From Colletotrichum lupini (lineage: Eukaryota > Ascomycota > Sordariomycetes > Glomerellales > Glomerellaceae): a stretch of 64,000 nucleotides of DNA. The stretch is from positions 4,588,001-4,652,000 of the forward strand of contig NC_064677.1 of the NCBI RefSeq assembly GCF_023278565.1. Reading direction: 5' to 3'. Under the pieces are notes generated by a model. It was not told where the DNA came from. It was given only the letters and a program-made list of their open reading frames with translations, and did not search any database. Position 1 is the stretch's first letter. Each line of letters starts with the position of its first letter. Shown in pieces: positions 49,924 to 61,177 of this stretch. A program made the translations under genes and the position numbers.

Positions 49924-52835
49924 GCTGAAGTAGTGTAATGCTAGTTTGTCAAAAGTGAGATACTAAGTTGGTATCGTATGGTAGTGTTTCGAGGGTTGAA
50001 AGTATCAAATGGTATAAGCTGTATTGTGTTGCAGTTGTAGATGATAGTCAAAAGGCTTGTGAGAGTGGGATATGTGTGAGTGTGTGGTATCGAAACCCAA
50101 GTTCACGGGGCCAAGCCAGAGTGTTTATATATTCAGAAGAGAGAAAGCTCTGCTCCATTCTCTTCTGGGCTAAGGTAGCAAAACATACTTATGGGTCCAG
50201 CATAGTTCTGGCCCCTAGCCATGCATCGGCATTTTCTCATGATGCTCAAGTCCGCATACCTACTCAGCGAAGAAGGACATAGCTCGGCGAAGGAGTTGAG
50301 ATGAAGACGTCATGTCCACATGGCAGCAGTTCCACCGTGCTGCAACAAAGCCCGGGACCGTTATCGGCCGGTCGGCGCTCAAAGGTGTACCGGCGCCGCG
50401 AGTGGAGCAACGCTGAAGTTGGGAGGAGGGAGGAGGGACAAGGAGGGAAGAAAAGGCTTGTTTCGAGTTCGTTTATTGCCCATTGCTGAACTAAGCCGGG
50501 TCTCTAACGTAGGAAGATCGGTCGTCCTCTAGGGGCGAGCCGCGAGCTAGTGTAAGGTGTCACCGGTGTGTGCGGTCTTTGCCCACATTGTGTGCTTGTC
50601 TTTCCTCGCAAACTGCCAGAAACAGGTTCCGGTTTCTAGCGGGGCACGTACGGGCAGTGTGGGGCGAAGCGGACGGAGGAGTTGAGGACGGAATTCGGCC
50701 GTCAAAAGGGGCATAGAGGGGGGCGAACGGGGGTGGTGAATCTCCTGCGCTTCATCCATGGACCATGGGCCATGGGTATTCTCGCTCGAGTCCGAACTGC
50801 AGTTTGCGACTGCGAGACCGTACTTCGGGTGGCATTCACGGCATGTTGAAGACCTATTTGATGGGTCCTCCTTGCTTCACACTCGTGGGTCCTCCGTATG
50901 AGAGTATAGTCATGTACGGAAAGGTATCAAGAGAGCAGGTAGATCTCTTGACTGACTTCAGCCTCATAGGCGCGGGCTCGCCGTTGACGAACTGGGCAGC
51001 AAACCGGCGAGTTTTGGGTCTGCCTGGCTGGTCTCAGTCTGGCACCCCCTGACAACCCGGATATGCCTCACAATGACAGGACTGCGTCTGCAAGATTGCA
51101 AGAGTGCCTCAACATTGCAGACGCTACCGTACGCGTGTGTGGGGTGGAACGAAGTCAAGCTTTGATGCTAGGACGGGCCGTGATATCCGCTTTTCTCCTT
51201 CGGAGGGCTCGGAGAGACATTGGTTTGTGAGAAGTGCGAATGTGGGAACTCGATCCAATGGCTGTGAGTTGTATCCATAGCCGAATCAGGGCCCGATCTC
51301 TTCGTATCTTTTGAGTTTCTCAAGCTTCTACTGGCCTGCTCGTTTGGCCTAGGCATCTCCACAGCTTGTTCGAATCTGAAGGAGAGTGGCGCCGCAGTCT
51401 GCAGTCTGCAATCTGCAGAACAAGGGGGGACGGAAAGACGGCTAGCCCGACCAGGATCAGTGATCTTCTGCGAGTATGACTGAGCAAAGCTTGAAAAAAG
51501 CGTAGGATCGCACTGGAACGGAACATTTGAGGCGCGGCGGCAGGGCGGGAGGGAAGCGGTCGGCATTTGGCGGCGCACGGGACAGATTAGATTGCAGATC
51601 TCCTCCCTTTACCTGGGGCCGCTGCACTAACTTCTCTCCATCTTAACTGGTTCAAAGTAGTCGTGATTTGTGGTTGTGTCAGTGTGTCTGGTGGACTGGG
51701 ACGAAGAGGATCATCAGAGTTGGGGCCGAGGGGAGGCTTGGCTTCGAGTGGCGCATACGTCAGCAGCCCATGACCTCACATCTCACTCACACAAACTCAC
51801 TTTTCACTGTGACTTTCACTTGTCCCTTCTCACTTTCACTTTCACTGTCACAACACCCACACAAATTGGGTGAAGGATTTTTAAACCCCCGCAAATCTCT
51901 TCGACAGAAGCTTCCAATTCGTCTTCTAGTCTGAACTTGGCAAAAGACCCTTACTACGCACTACATCAAATAAGGTAGCACTAACATGCTACTCTGTTAC
52001 GCTGATCACTGATCGAGAGACACAGACACGGACCAGACATCGGCATATTCACTTCATAGCGCCGAGAATCCTTCAATTCCTTCCGCATGCTACACGGGGA
52101 TATCGCACTTGTCTCGTACCGCCTCGGCTTATTTGACTATGTGAGCAGTATACTCTGAATCTTCACTTGAGTAGAGACTCGTAAGACTCATGAGACTCGG
52201 GCGCATCTCTCGGCCGGGAAGAGACTTGAACCATTCATAACTTCACATAGCTACCCTAGCCACACACTAGACTCATCCCATCTCATCATCTTGCGTCGTA
52301 CTCTTCCCTCCCGTGCTATCTGTCATCAACTGCACCTCTGGTCTTAACTCCACCCTCGTTCTCGCATAGGGCGACCACTCATACTACGAAGGCACTCATT
52401 CGGGAATTGCAGCCAAGACCCATCACTAACTCCGGGTGAAACAGCACCTTAAAATGGACGGCCGCATAAAAGGTCCTCGTCGCCTGTCGCGCTCTGGCCC
52501 TTCCGTCCCTGGTTTGCTGAACTAACTGGCTCCCTGGGAAAGGTCCGGTTGGTGGCTTCATCTACTCCGTAGACTTTTCTATATGCATTCGATGCATTGA
52601 AACAGCAGAGACCCCTGGCAAGGCCCCATGCGAAGATCTCTCCTCTTCGAAAAACCGCCTATATCCCACGACCGACGTATCGATGAAGAACTTGCTCTAT
52701 TGTTGAGCTTTGGCACGTCGCGTGTGTGCCCACATATCCACAAAAGATCTTGCCATGTTGTTCAGGCAGTTCTCGAGGCATCGATTTGGAAGACTCGCAA
52801 TATCAAACAATACCTCAAGTAGGCAAAATAAGTAG
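49924..52835. other. 2.9-kb gap without a recognisable gene
   Basis: Promoter of the NRPS-like gene and 3' flank of the membrane protein. A TTCACTTTCAC repeat stretch lies at ~51797-51852. A 64-codon ATG frame at 52628-52822 (plus) has no support. Confidence 0.5.
50124..50131 (-). promoter_or_regulatory. TATA-like box of the NRPS-like gene
   Basis: TATATAAA on the minus strand, about 200 bp upstream of the ATG at 49923. Confidence 0.45.
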
Positions 52836-54101
52836 CTAACTCCGACTGCTCACGCTGTCGTAATCACTCCTCAAAATAAGAGACCGTGCCTCCCACGCCG
52901 CAAACAGCATCTCTGCAGGAACAGGAGCAAAGATGATGATGCCAACAATCTGCCCAAACCCCCAGTCGTCCCCAGCATACTCACTTTCCATGTTGCTCGC
53001 CGCCGCCGCCTGAATGCTCCTCAGACGGAAGACGCACCACAGAAGCACGCAACCCAAGAAAAGCGGGACGAACAGCAGCAGAGCCTGGACCAGACTCTGA
53101 CTCGCCCACGCCCGCTCGACGAACCGTCGTGTCCGTGAAAGAGTGACGGTTCGCTGGCGCTCCTTGCCAATGTACCGATCCTGCGTCTGCAGCCTGCGGA
53201 CGCCAAGCTCCATGGCATGCCACAACATGAATAAGAAGATGAGTAACGAGGCCATCATCCCGCATACGGCGAGGGCCCAGTGCTCGCTGATGGTGAATTT
53301 GGTGACCTCGCCGAAGCACATGTTCCGGATTCTCTCCCACTCTTCATCCGTGACGTATGTTTTCCCATTGCCGCCTTTGCCCTCGCCAACGCGGAGCGGT
53401 GCCCAGTTGTGAATGCACTGCGAGAGGAACGGGTAGAAAAACAAGACGCAAACGAGGGCGAAGAGCATCAGACTAAAGTCCCGTCGTCTCTGGTCTTGTC
53501 GCATTCTCCTATTTTGTCGCGCCTGTCTATCGCTCTCCGGGTGGAATAGTTCCAGGGGTAACAGGGCGACTGGGTACAGCAGCGGCAGGATGCAGACGAC
53601 GGAGACCGCAAGGGCGATTTGAGCTTCGTTGGCGCCGAAGCCGGCTGTGGATATACCGAAATCCTTATTTACGAGCATAACTATCGCTGCGAGTTCGATG
53701 GCGATGGCAAAGTAGATTGCATACTCGAAGAAGGCGTCAAAGCCGGCTTTGAGGACGACTTGGAAGAACTCTGCTCTTGGGCCATATCTCTGTCGAATCA
53801 TTATGATAAGGGAAGCCAGAACGAAGCCTAGGGCTAATTCGACGGCATAACCGATGGAGACCTGTTGTCCGTCATGAATCAGTACTGTTGAAAAGCAAAC
53901 GGTGTGACATAAGTGAAGCGTACTTACCCCTATTCCCGAAATGTCGGGATTGGCATCGCCCCAGATGGCACCGCATATCTCTTCTTTGCATCGATCAAGT
54001 TCGGTGACGTTGAAGCTTGTCGCCGATTTAAGCTGATCAATGTAGAGATTGAAGTCGTTGAGGTCTTTTAAGCTGGCGCACCGTTCAGTCATGTTGACCA
54101 T
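52836..54101 (-). CDS. Polytopic membrane protein of unknown function
   Basis: Exons 54101-53928 and 53861-52836 give 399 aa. The 66-nt intron (GTAAGT...CAACAG) contains no stop and keeps frame if retained. At least five hydrophobic helices are visible: near ELALGFVLASLIIM, YAIYFAIAIELAAIVML, LAVSVVCILPLLYPVALLPL, LMLFALVCVLFFYPFL and ALLLFVPLFLGCVLLW, with another before the C-terminus. Long basic/charged loops (RQARQNRRMRQDQRRR) separate them. The N-terminal region before the first helix has four Cys and NMT/NVT sequons, so it may be lumenal or extracellular. No transporter or channel signature is recognised. An in-frame membrane segment lies upstream (54299-54141), cut off by a single TAG; the true start may be there. 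Confidence 0.72.
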   Translation of the reverse strand: MVNMTERCASLKDLNDFNLYIDQLKSATSFNVTELDRCKEEICGAIWGDANPDISGIGVSTLHLCHTVCFSTVLIHDGQQVSIGYAVELALGFVLASLIIMIRQRYGPRAEFFQVVLKAGFDAFFEYAIYFAIAIELAAIVMLVNKDFGISTAGFGANEAQIALAVSVVCILPLLYPVALLPLELFHPESDRQARQNRRMRQDQRRRDFSLMLFALVCVLFFYPFLSQCIHNWAPLRVGEGKGGNGKTYVTDEEWERIRNMCFGEVTKFTISEHWALAVCGMMASLLIFLFMLWHAMELGVRRLQTQDRYIGKERQRTVTLSRTRRFVERAWASQSLVQALLLFVPLFLGCVLLWCVFRLRSIQAAAASNMESEYAGDDWGFGQIVGIIIFAPVPAEMLFAAWEARSLILRSDYDSVSSRS

Positions 54102-54140
54102 GAGCTCTTCTGTGTAATCTTCTTGAGGAGAGAACTATAC

Positions 54141-54299
54141 AAACGCAGTGATCAAGGGAAGAGCTTTGGGAACTATGCGTTGTAGACAAAATTTGAGAAA
54201 GTCGACGAGCGAGCATATAAGATAGAGGGCAAGGAGAGTGATGTCCCGAAAGGGAAGAAGGAAGTACCATTGTCTTCCAAATGATTGCCAAGACCTCAT
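54141..54299 (-). other. In-frame upstream membrane segment of the same gene
   Basis: ATG at 54299 opens a coherent sequence (LPFRDITLLALYLICSLVDF) typical of an N-terminal membrane helix. It ends at one TAG (54136-54138, GTA TAG TTC), after which the same frame runs into the 54101 Met. Either the TAG lies in a very short intron (e.g. GTTCCC...GTATAG, 39 nt), or it is a nonsense change, or the segment is unused. Confidence 0.45.
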
Positions 54300-54761
54300 C
54301 TTAGCTGCTTTAGAACTCACGTGTAGGCAGCCTCTTCAGATTGCAGATGAGAAGCTAGTAGAAAATATTCAATGCGCCTCATGTCTGAGTGCTAAACAAG
54401 CCACTCAGCCTGGTCAAGCAGGCAATCTTGGAGAAATCATTATTTTCCTGTGTCTTTCCCGCCGAAAGCATGTCGTTAGGCGTTCCTGGTAGACTGAGTC
54501 GCGAACTGATCATTCCAATCGTAAGGCTGCCAGATGAGCATGAGGTAGCACAGTCTCATCCATGAATGTTCCTACTCAATTTGAAGACTCAGGTGCCTCT
54601 AAGTAGTAGGTAGCGATGCTTTCTAAACAGATAAAGACTCTTAAAATGCTCACGGGCAGAGTTCAGATTCTCGACTACGCGGTTGCTTTGCAGATGCACT
54701 TCATGATTTCCAAAGCAGGTGAACTTTACACACACTTCTGTACTCCCCTCTCGATTTCACG
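54300..54761. promoter_or_regulatory. Divergent promoter region of two membrane-protein genes
   Basis: 462 bp between the upstream ATG at 54299 (minus) and the ATG at 54762 (plus). No box recognised. Confidence 0.45.
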
Positions 54762-56087
54762 ATGATCATTCTTTTCTTGACTGGCCTCTTCTTTGCCTGG
54801 TTCGCCTGTGCTGCTCAGGTACCTCGTCTTGTGACAGTAAATATCAACAAGGCAAACATGACAATGACTGCTACCGCGATTCAATCCGGGGCTATTCTCG
54901 GCAGGCAATTACGAGACCCGAACATCTGCGGCTATGTTGCTAGTAAGTAGATATTATACAATTGGATGTTTGGGGTCACGCTGCTGACTTTGATTCAGAC
55001 AAGCCACTCGCATGCCCAAACAACGGCTCTTGCAGGACCGACAAGGACAGCTTCATCGGATGCTGCGATGAGAAAGGCCAGAGCTGTTCAATCTACACTA
55101 CATGCTTTCCTGGGCCGCAGAAGCCCACACCAGCGAACTCAGGTACTTTGATATGGTAAGTTGCTACATGCACTTCTTATGAATATGTAAACGCCAATAT
55201 GATGCACAGAGCTCTTCTAATATGATCTCTATAGTACGGGAACAGAAAGTTTCTGCGCAACACTCACCTGGCCTGGAGGCAAGCAGACGGCCTTCTCTTG
55301 TGCCACATCACCGACGACGGCGCAATTAGACCCCACACGGACATCAACACGCACTGAGGGAACCTCACGGACAACCTCTAGTCTATTGCCTTCGACGGAG
55401 GCGTCCTTTTCTGCGTCTTTCACTTCCTCTGCTGTCAGCCCTACCTCACGGCCAACCGGCGCTCCGTCGACACTCTCTTCGCTGATCACTACTATCTTCC
55501 CACCCACCAAGACTTCAGGTACATCTCCAGATAGTCCTCCGACCACCGATTTTACAACCGAAACATCTCCTCCGTCATACAGCCCACCTCCAGAAGCAAC
55601 CCCGTCTACATCGGACAAGCCGCCAGCACCGCCACCCGGAAGCGGCATAATGCAAGGTAATACTACCTTCTACCAGCGTGCCTCGTATCAAAATTTGTAC
55701 TGACAGCCCAAGATCTTACAAATGAGCAGCGGGTAGGTGTAAGCGTCGGCTGCGGATGTGTCGGTCTCCTCTTCATCGTTAGTGTTATGTAAGTGCCTTT
55801 TCTCAAACAACCTTCGTAGATACAGCGGTGGTCCATATTTCTCTAACAATAGACCTAGATGCTGTACTTGTGGACCGTGGAAAGGGAGAAGTACACCAAG
55901 TCCGCCAATGACGGCGTCTAAATACTCGGGGATGGGGCAACTGGTGCATCCTGGTGGGACACCATTGCATACAAGCTCTAGGGAGCTATTGCAAAGACAA
56001 GATTATACGTTTCTAGATACTTCGTATCAAGGAGGACATAATGGAAGCAGACATGAGGTGCCTGCGCCTGTAATACCAAGTCACTAG
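54762..56087 (+). CDS. Ser/Thr-rich single-pass membrane protein, secreted ectodomain
   Basis: Exons 54762-54942, 54999-55155, 55235-55656, 55707-55788 and 55853-56087 (introns 56, 79, 50 and 64 nt) give 358 aa with all phases consistent. Signal peptide at residues 1-~18 (MIILFLTGLFFAWFACA). A cysteine-containing ectodomain of ~90 residues follows (LACPNNGSC, GCCDEKGQSC, TTCFPG, WCTGTESFC). Then comes a ~110-residue Ser/Thr/Pro stalk, likely O-glycosylated, then a membrane helix in exon 4 (VGVSVGCGCVGLLFIVSV), and a ~78-residue cytoplasmic tail starting RCCTCGPWKGR. The layout resembles fungal cell-wall sensor or mucin-like proteins, but the Cys pattern is not a clear WSC domain. Function unknown. 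Confidence 0.78.
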
Positions 56088-56182
56088 ATCAAGAAACAAG
56101 CTGCTTCAGATGGTCCCAGGGCTGTTGCCACACTTTTAGTGCTGTAAGTTACACATCTACCTCATTCATAGTACATCTGTAT

Positions 56183-58830
56183 TCAGACAAGGGACTTCCG
56201 CAACAAACTCTCCAACCTCTCGATATCCTCCTGCTTCGTCGTCTGACTCGTCATCACATAGAGTACATTTCCAAGAACTCTGCTATGGACGTTCCATCTT
56301 TCACCCTCGGCGCCATGCTCCCCTTGAAGCAGGGCACTTTGAAGGTTCGCGGCCGCATTGCTCGAGTACCCAGCACCCTCACTATCCTGTAAATGAATAG
56401 CAAGAACAGAACCCAGGGCCCATACACCATCTACCCGATCAGCCTGCTTCGAAACCCAGTCAACAAAAGACTGGGACCAGACAGACCAGGCCTCAGCTGA
56501 GCTGCCAGAGTCTACCTGGGTAGCGCCTGCCGTCACTGAAGCTCCCCACCCGTTCGTCTTAGCCCAATTCCACTCCCCGTCGCGGTCGATTCTCTGGAGC
56601 TCTCGCAGCGATTCGAGGGCAACTTGACATCCGACCGCATGCGCGGTATAGCTGTGACCATGGAGCAACGCGTCGCTCTTCTCGTCGCTCTCAAAGGCTC
56701 GGAAGATGCTGTCGGAAGCTGATGTGGTGCAAAGGGGTACCAGGCCGCCCGTGAGCAGCTTGGCGTTGCAAACGACGTCCGGGTCGACGCCGAGGAATGA
56801 CGCGGCGGAGAAGCGGCCCAGGCGGGTGAGACCTGTGAAAACTTCGTCAAAGACTACTGGGAGGCCGGTCCAGGTGTTCTCGTCTGCCGCTGAAGGAGAC
56901 TGCGTTGCCGTTCCGAAGAGCTCGGGGTGCTGTCGGACGACCTTGACGAGAGTGCTCTGGAAAAGAGGATCGCTAGGTTTGGAAATTAGTTAGCAAGACA
57001 TGCTTGGTCACACAAAGCGTTGTCTGTACTCACGCCATAATCATGCCTCCCGCTCCAAGAATAACGGGCTCCATAACCAAAGCACCAAATTTGCGCCCCT
57101 GGTCCTGGAGACGACGCAAGACGCTAACGATGTACTCCTCGTACACCTGCGCCTGTCCCGCCCTCTCCCTACCGTCGACATCAAACACCGCAGATAAGCT
57201 CTCAAACTCCTGCCCAGCACCCAGCTCCTCCTTTAGGACACCGGGAACCCGGACCTGCCACTTGCCGTCCTTGCACATCACGGAAGGGTACTCGAACCAG
57301 AACCCTTTGCCGTCATACCACTCCACCTTCTCGTTGAACACAGACGGCTCCGTAGAGTCCATCGCGCCCATGGTGTCGCCGTGGTAGCTGCCCCTGAGGC
57401 CCAGGATCTCGAGCTTGTCGCTGGCTTTCCAGCCGTAACGCACCCGCGCGGCGCGGAGGCCCATCTTGACGGCGACTTCCATGCCCGTGCTGCCGTTGTC
57501 CGAGTAGAAGACGCGGGAGAGGCGGGGATTCCGCAGGCCCTGAAGCAGCGTCTGGGCAAGGGCCAAGGCGGGCTCGTGGACGGCGGAAGCGAACATTACG
57601 TGTCCGTAGCGGCCGGCGGCGTAGGAGGCTGCGAGGGTGAGTTTCGGGTTGGCGTGGCCTAGACCCTGCGTCCACCAGGATGAGGACCCGTCAAAGGATG
57701 GCTGCAGAAGGGCTTGGTCACCGGGTTGTTGTTGGCTCTGGGGAACGAGGGTTTGAAAGTTGTCGCCGTGGGCCGAGTCAATTGCCGTGATCTTGTCCGG
57801 TGTCAGGCCCTTGTGTTGTGTGAAGGGGTACCAAATGATATTATGCGCGTCGCGAGACATGGTTTCCAGACGGGCGATGCGGGCGAGGTGGCGGGCGTGT
57901 AAGTGGTCCAAGGTGTCTTTGATGGCTGTGCTAGACGACAATTCGGTGTAGTAACGAGACATTGCTGCTGCGTCCGCCTGCTCATCTTTGGCACGAGTGG
58001 GCGGCTGTTCTACAGTGGTGACGGGGATGCCGTGTCCGCGGCGGAAGTAGTCGGCCAAGTAGGTGTCGTTCTGGTAGTACCCATCTCGGAAGAGTAAAAT
58101 GCTTTCGACATCATAGCCTCGAAGCTTGAGGGACTCAAAGGCCGAAATGGTTTGGGAGATACCGCCGAGTTTGGCGTCGCCGATGAAGATGACCGGAGCT
58201 CGGAGCGGGGCGTAGAGGTCGGCCTGCGGGGTGCCGGATGGAGCCGGGGAGTGGACACCACCGGCGGTTTCGATGAAGAGCCAGCCCGGCCCATCGACCG
58301 CTCGGCTGGATGAGTAATTGTAGATACATTTTAGTACTTCATTGTCTGACGGGGTCGGCTTTCAGTGAATTCATTAGTATGGTGACAAAGAATGAGAAGA
58401 TTGATAGCTTACCTGGTCCGAGACTGCAGCGGCCAGATGGGGACTTGCTGGAATCTCAAACTGAAACAGCGTTTTCCTCGCGATGCCAGGTGCAAACCTT
58501 GAGATATGACTGGGGAAGGGAAGCAGGATTAGCAAGGCCAAAGAGCGGAATTAAATCCGAAGGAGTTCGTGTTTCTGTTTTCTCTTGTGTTAGCTTATGA
58601 GTAAGAGATCATAACGATAGTGGAGTTGACTGCAGCGTACACCTATCGTCGGCTTCGGTGGCCGGACCCGTAGAAACGGGTTTCAAGAAAGCCGTCTTGT
58701 CCTGCGGCCAGAAGTTGCGGGCCGCGTTGCAAAGGGCCGAGGCGAAGACCGTCTTGCCGACATCGGTGTTGGCGCCATAGATCTGGTATGTCCTGAGCGA
58801 ACGCCAGAGCAGAGCGCCGACGGGTGCCAT
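56183..58830 (-). CDS. bioDA: Bifunctional dethiobiotin synthetase / DAPA aminotransferase
   Basis: Exons 58830-58643, 58509-58413, 58358-57034 and 56972-56183 (introns 133, 54 and 61 nt) give 799 aa. The BioD half (~15-260) has the P-loop GANTDVGKT (19-27) and ETAGGVHSP; it carboxylates diaminopelargonate to dethiobiotin with ATP. The BioA half (~300-799) is a PLP class-III aminotransferase: WWTQGLGHANP, FYSDNGSTGMEVAVK, GSYHGDTMGAMD, VVFDEVFTGLTRLG and PLP Lys608 in NAKLLTGG. It converts 7-keto-8-aminopelargonate to diaminopelargonate using S-adenosylmethionine. Fusion in one polypeptide is standard in ascomycetes and plants. The start at 58830 (MAPVGALLW) is chosen because the upstream in-frame extension is not family-like. 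Divergent from bioF. Confidence 0.95.
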
Positions 58831-59489
58831 TGAGGTCTTTTGGAGCTGGTTCAAGCTCCCATGTGGAATGAAAACCTCAAGAGCGAAGACAAAAGAGCAA
58901 TTGGTTGGTTTCTTTGAAACGTAACTGGCTGTTTGCTCACTTGCTGTCAGAGCATGCACTCCCAAATAGAGACCCAACGAGTCACAATGCCTATTACTAA
59001 CACCCCAGGTTTACAAGGGAGCTGGAAGAATGACCGAAGAGGACACAGAAGTTAGAACAGGCGGGGTAAAGTATCCGTAATACTACCGTACCTGTTCTAG
59101 CGCTGCGGGATTTGTTGTGCCGAGAAACTGGGGCCAAGCGGCTATCAAAGGCCAAAGTTGTTGAGCTTCTGTTGGTGTTAGTGTTATCCTTTTTTTTTTT
59201 TTCAACGGCGGGTTTTTTGAGCTTTACTCAACGGTGCCATCGGTGGCTCGGCGCGCGGCCAGGGGCGGGTTCGTCCTTGCATGGATCTTGCATCTCGCGT
59301 CGCTTTTCGGCTATGCGGGACTTTGAGAGATCTTCAGGGCCAGGGCCAGGGGCTTGAAATTCACTCGTTGAGAAGTCGTTTGTTTCTCTACGCTGTACGC
59401 CGGACCGCAGACAGCTCCATACTCCACAGTCCCAGTGCCGAGGTTTGATGTGGTTCCCTCCTTCAACTATTACTCCGTAGATACATCCA
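58831..59489. promoter_or_regulatory. Divergent promoter, bioDA / bioF
   Basis: 659 bp between the two biotin genes. Contains a 13-T run at 59190-59202, a reverse TACGGATAC at 59071-59079, and no obvious TATA box. Co-regulation of the pair is inferred from this arrangement. Confidence 0.6.
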
Positions 59490-61051
59490 ATGACTCTCAT
59501 TGGAAAGTCTCTCGGCAAGTATCCGACAACCAAGCTCATCTCAACTATGCCGGCGAGCGACCGTCTGGACAAGGTCTATGCGGCGCTCCTGGCCCGTCGG
59601 GAGTCAAAGAGCCAGCTCCGGCGGCTGACCCTCGTTCCGGCCGGCAGCGCCGACTTTTCATCCAACGCCTACCTCTCTCTGTCGACCCACCCCGAAGTTC
59701 AGGCTCGGTACCTGTCCCGGATCAAGGCCCACCTCGAGCCGTCCACGTCACAGTCACCGTCCCCATCCCGGACGATTGATGCTGGAGATGGCAGTGCCAC
59801 TACTAAGCTCAATGGCAACGGCAATGGCAATGGCAAAAGCCAAACTCACGGAGCATCTCTCCTGGGCTCCGGTGGTTCACGCTTACTAGACGGTAACGTG
59901 TCTCTTGCAGAATCCCTCGAGAGAGACATTGCCGCCTTCCACCGCGGCCCGGCCGGCCTGCTCTTCAACTCGGGCTTTGACGCCAATGTCGGGCTCTTCA
60001 GCTGCGCCCCTCAACCGGGCGACATCATCGTCTATGACGAGCTCATCCACGCCAGTGTCCACGATGGCATGAAGCTGAGCCGAGCGGAGAAGAAGATTGC
60101 TTTTGCGCACAACACGGTAGATCCCGCCGAAGCCCAGCAGCAGTGGCCACAGAGCTTGAGCGAGGTTTTGTCTAGGTTAACCGATGGCGAGGAAGGCCGT
60201 CTGGTACGCGAGGGACGGAAACGCATCTTTATTGCTGTTGAGGGGATTTACAGCATGGATGGGGACGTGGCGCCGCTCAAGAAAGTGGTTGAGTGTGTTG
60301 AACGGCTGCTTCCCCGCGGCAACGGCCTGATTATTGTTGACGAGGCGCATTCGACGGGGCTTCTTGGATCAAGAGGGCGAGGGCTCGTTTGTCAGCTTGG
60401 TCTTGAGGATCGGGTGTGGGCTCGAGTACACACGTTCGGCAAGGCGATGAGTTGCTCAGGGGGTATGTTCAATATATTACAGCCCGGGTTCTTCCTCTGC
60501 TTAAAGCTTACTCTGAAACAGCAATCATCTTATGCTCCCACATCACTCGGTCATACCTCATCAACTACGCCCGGAGTCTCATCTACACCACCGCCATGCC
60601 CTTCACGTCTCTGGCAAGTATCAAGACGGCGTACGACTTCATCGCAAACGGGCACTCTGAACCACTCCTTCGCCATCTCTGGTCCCTCGTCAGCCAGACA
60701 AACGAACTTTTGCTAATGATGCTGGAACGTCACCGGCCTGATAGAAACCTGATGCACCTGGCACCTGGGAAGCCGAGATCGCCCATCATACCGCTCTTCA
60801 CATCGGATCCTCGGGGCCTGGCACAGCACTGCCAGAGGCGGGGATTCATGCTGAGGCCGATTGTTGCGCCTACTGTCCCGGTGGGAAGCGAGCGTGTCAG
60901 GATCTGCCTCCATGCCGGAAACTCTGTCGATGAGGTGGAAGGTTTGGTGTCTGCCATTGAGGGTTGGCTGGTTGCTCAACCGACGCATCAAGGGCAATTC
61001 TTTGACAATGCCCTGATAGGACAACCTGGACCGCCAAAGTCGCGGCTTTAG
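59490..61051 (+). CDS. bioF: 8-amino-7-oxononanoate (KAPA) synthase, peroxisomal
   Basis: Exons 59490-60462 and 60522-61051 (intron 59 nt) give 500 aa; an internal Met20 at 59547 is an alternative start. PLP alpha-oxoamine synthase signatures: NAYLSLSTHP, GSGGSRLLDGN, LFNSGFDANVGLF, DELIHASVHDG, EGIYSMDGDVAPL, IVDEAHSTGLLG and HTFGKAMSCSG with PLP Lys318. The enzyme condenses L-alanine with pimeloyl-CoA (or -ACP) to KAPA, the first committed biotin step. The protein ends SRL, matching the PTS1 peroxisomal signal; fungal KAPA synthases are known to act in peroxisomes. An Asn-Gly-rich insert at ~108-116 is a variable loop. Confidence 0.95.
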
Positions 61052-61177
61052 AATACATTTGAGGGTCAAGCGTAGATATCAGTGTCGAGTCAAAAGCACA
61101 GCTCTGGGCATTGAAAACTGTAACATTGATAATTTTCTCTCCAAGGACGGACATATCTCGACTTTGCTTCTGCAAGC

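Noticed and set aside
54762..56087. WSC-domain stress sensor
   Set aside because: Overall layout fits, but the cysteine spacing is not a clear WSC pattern.
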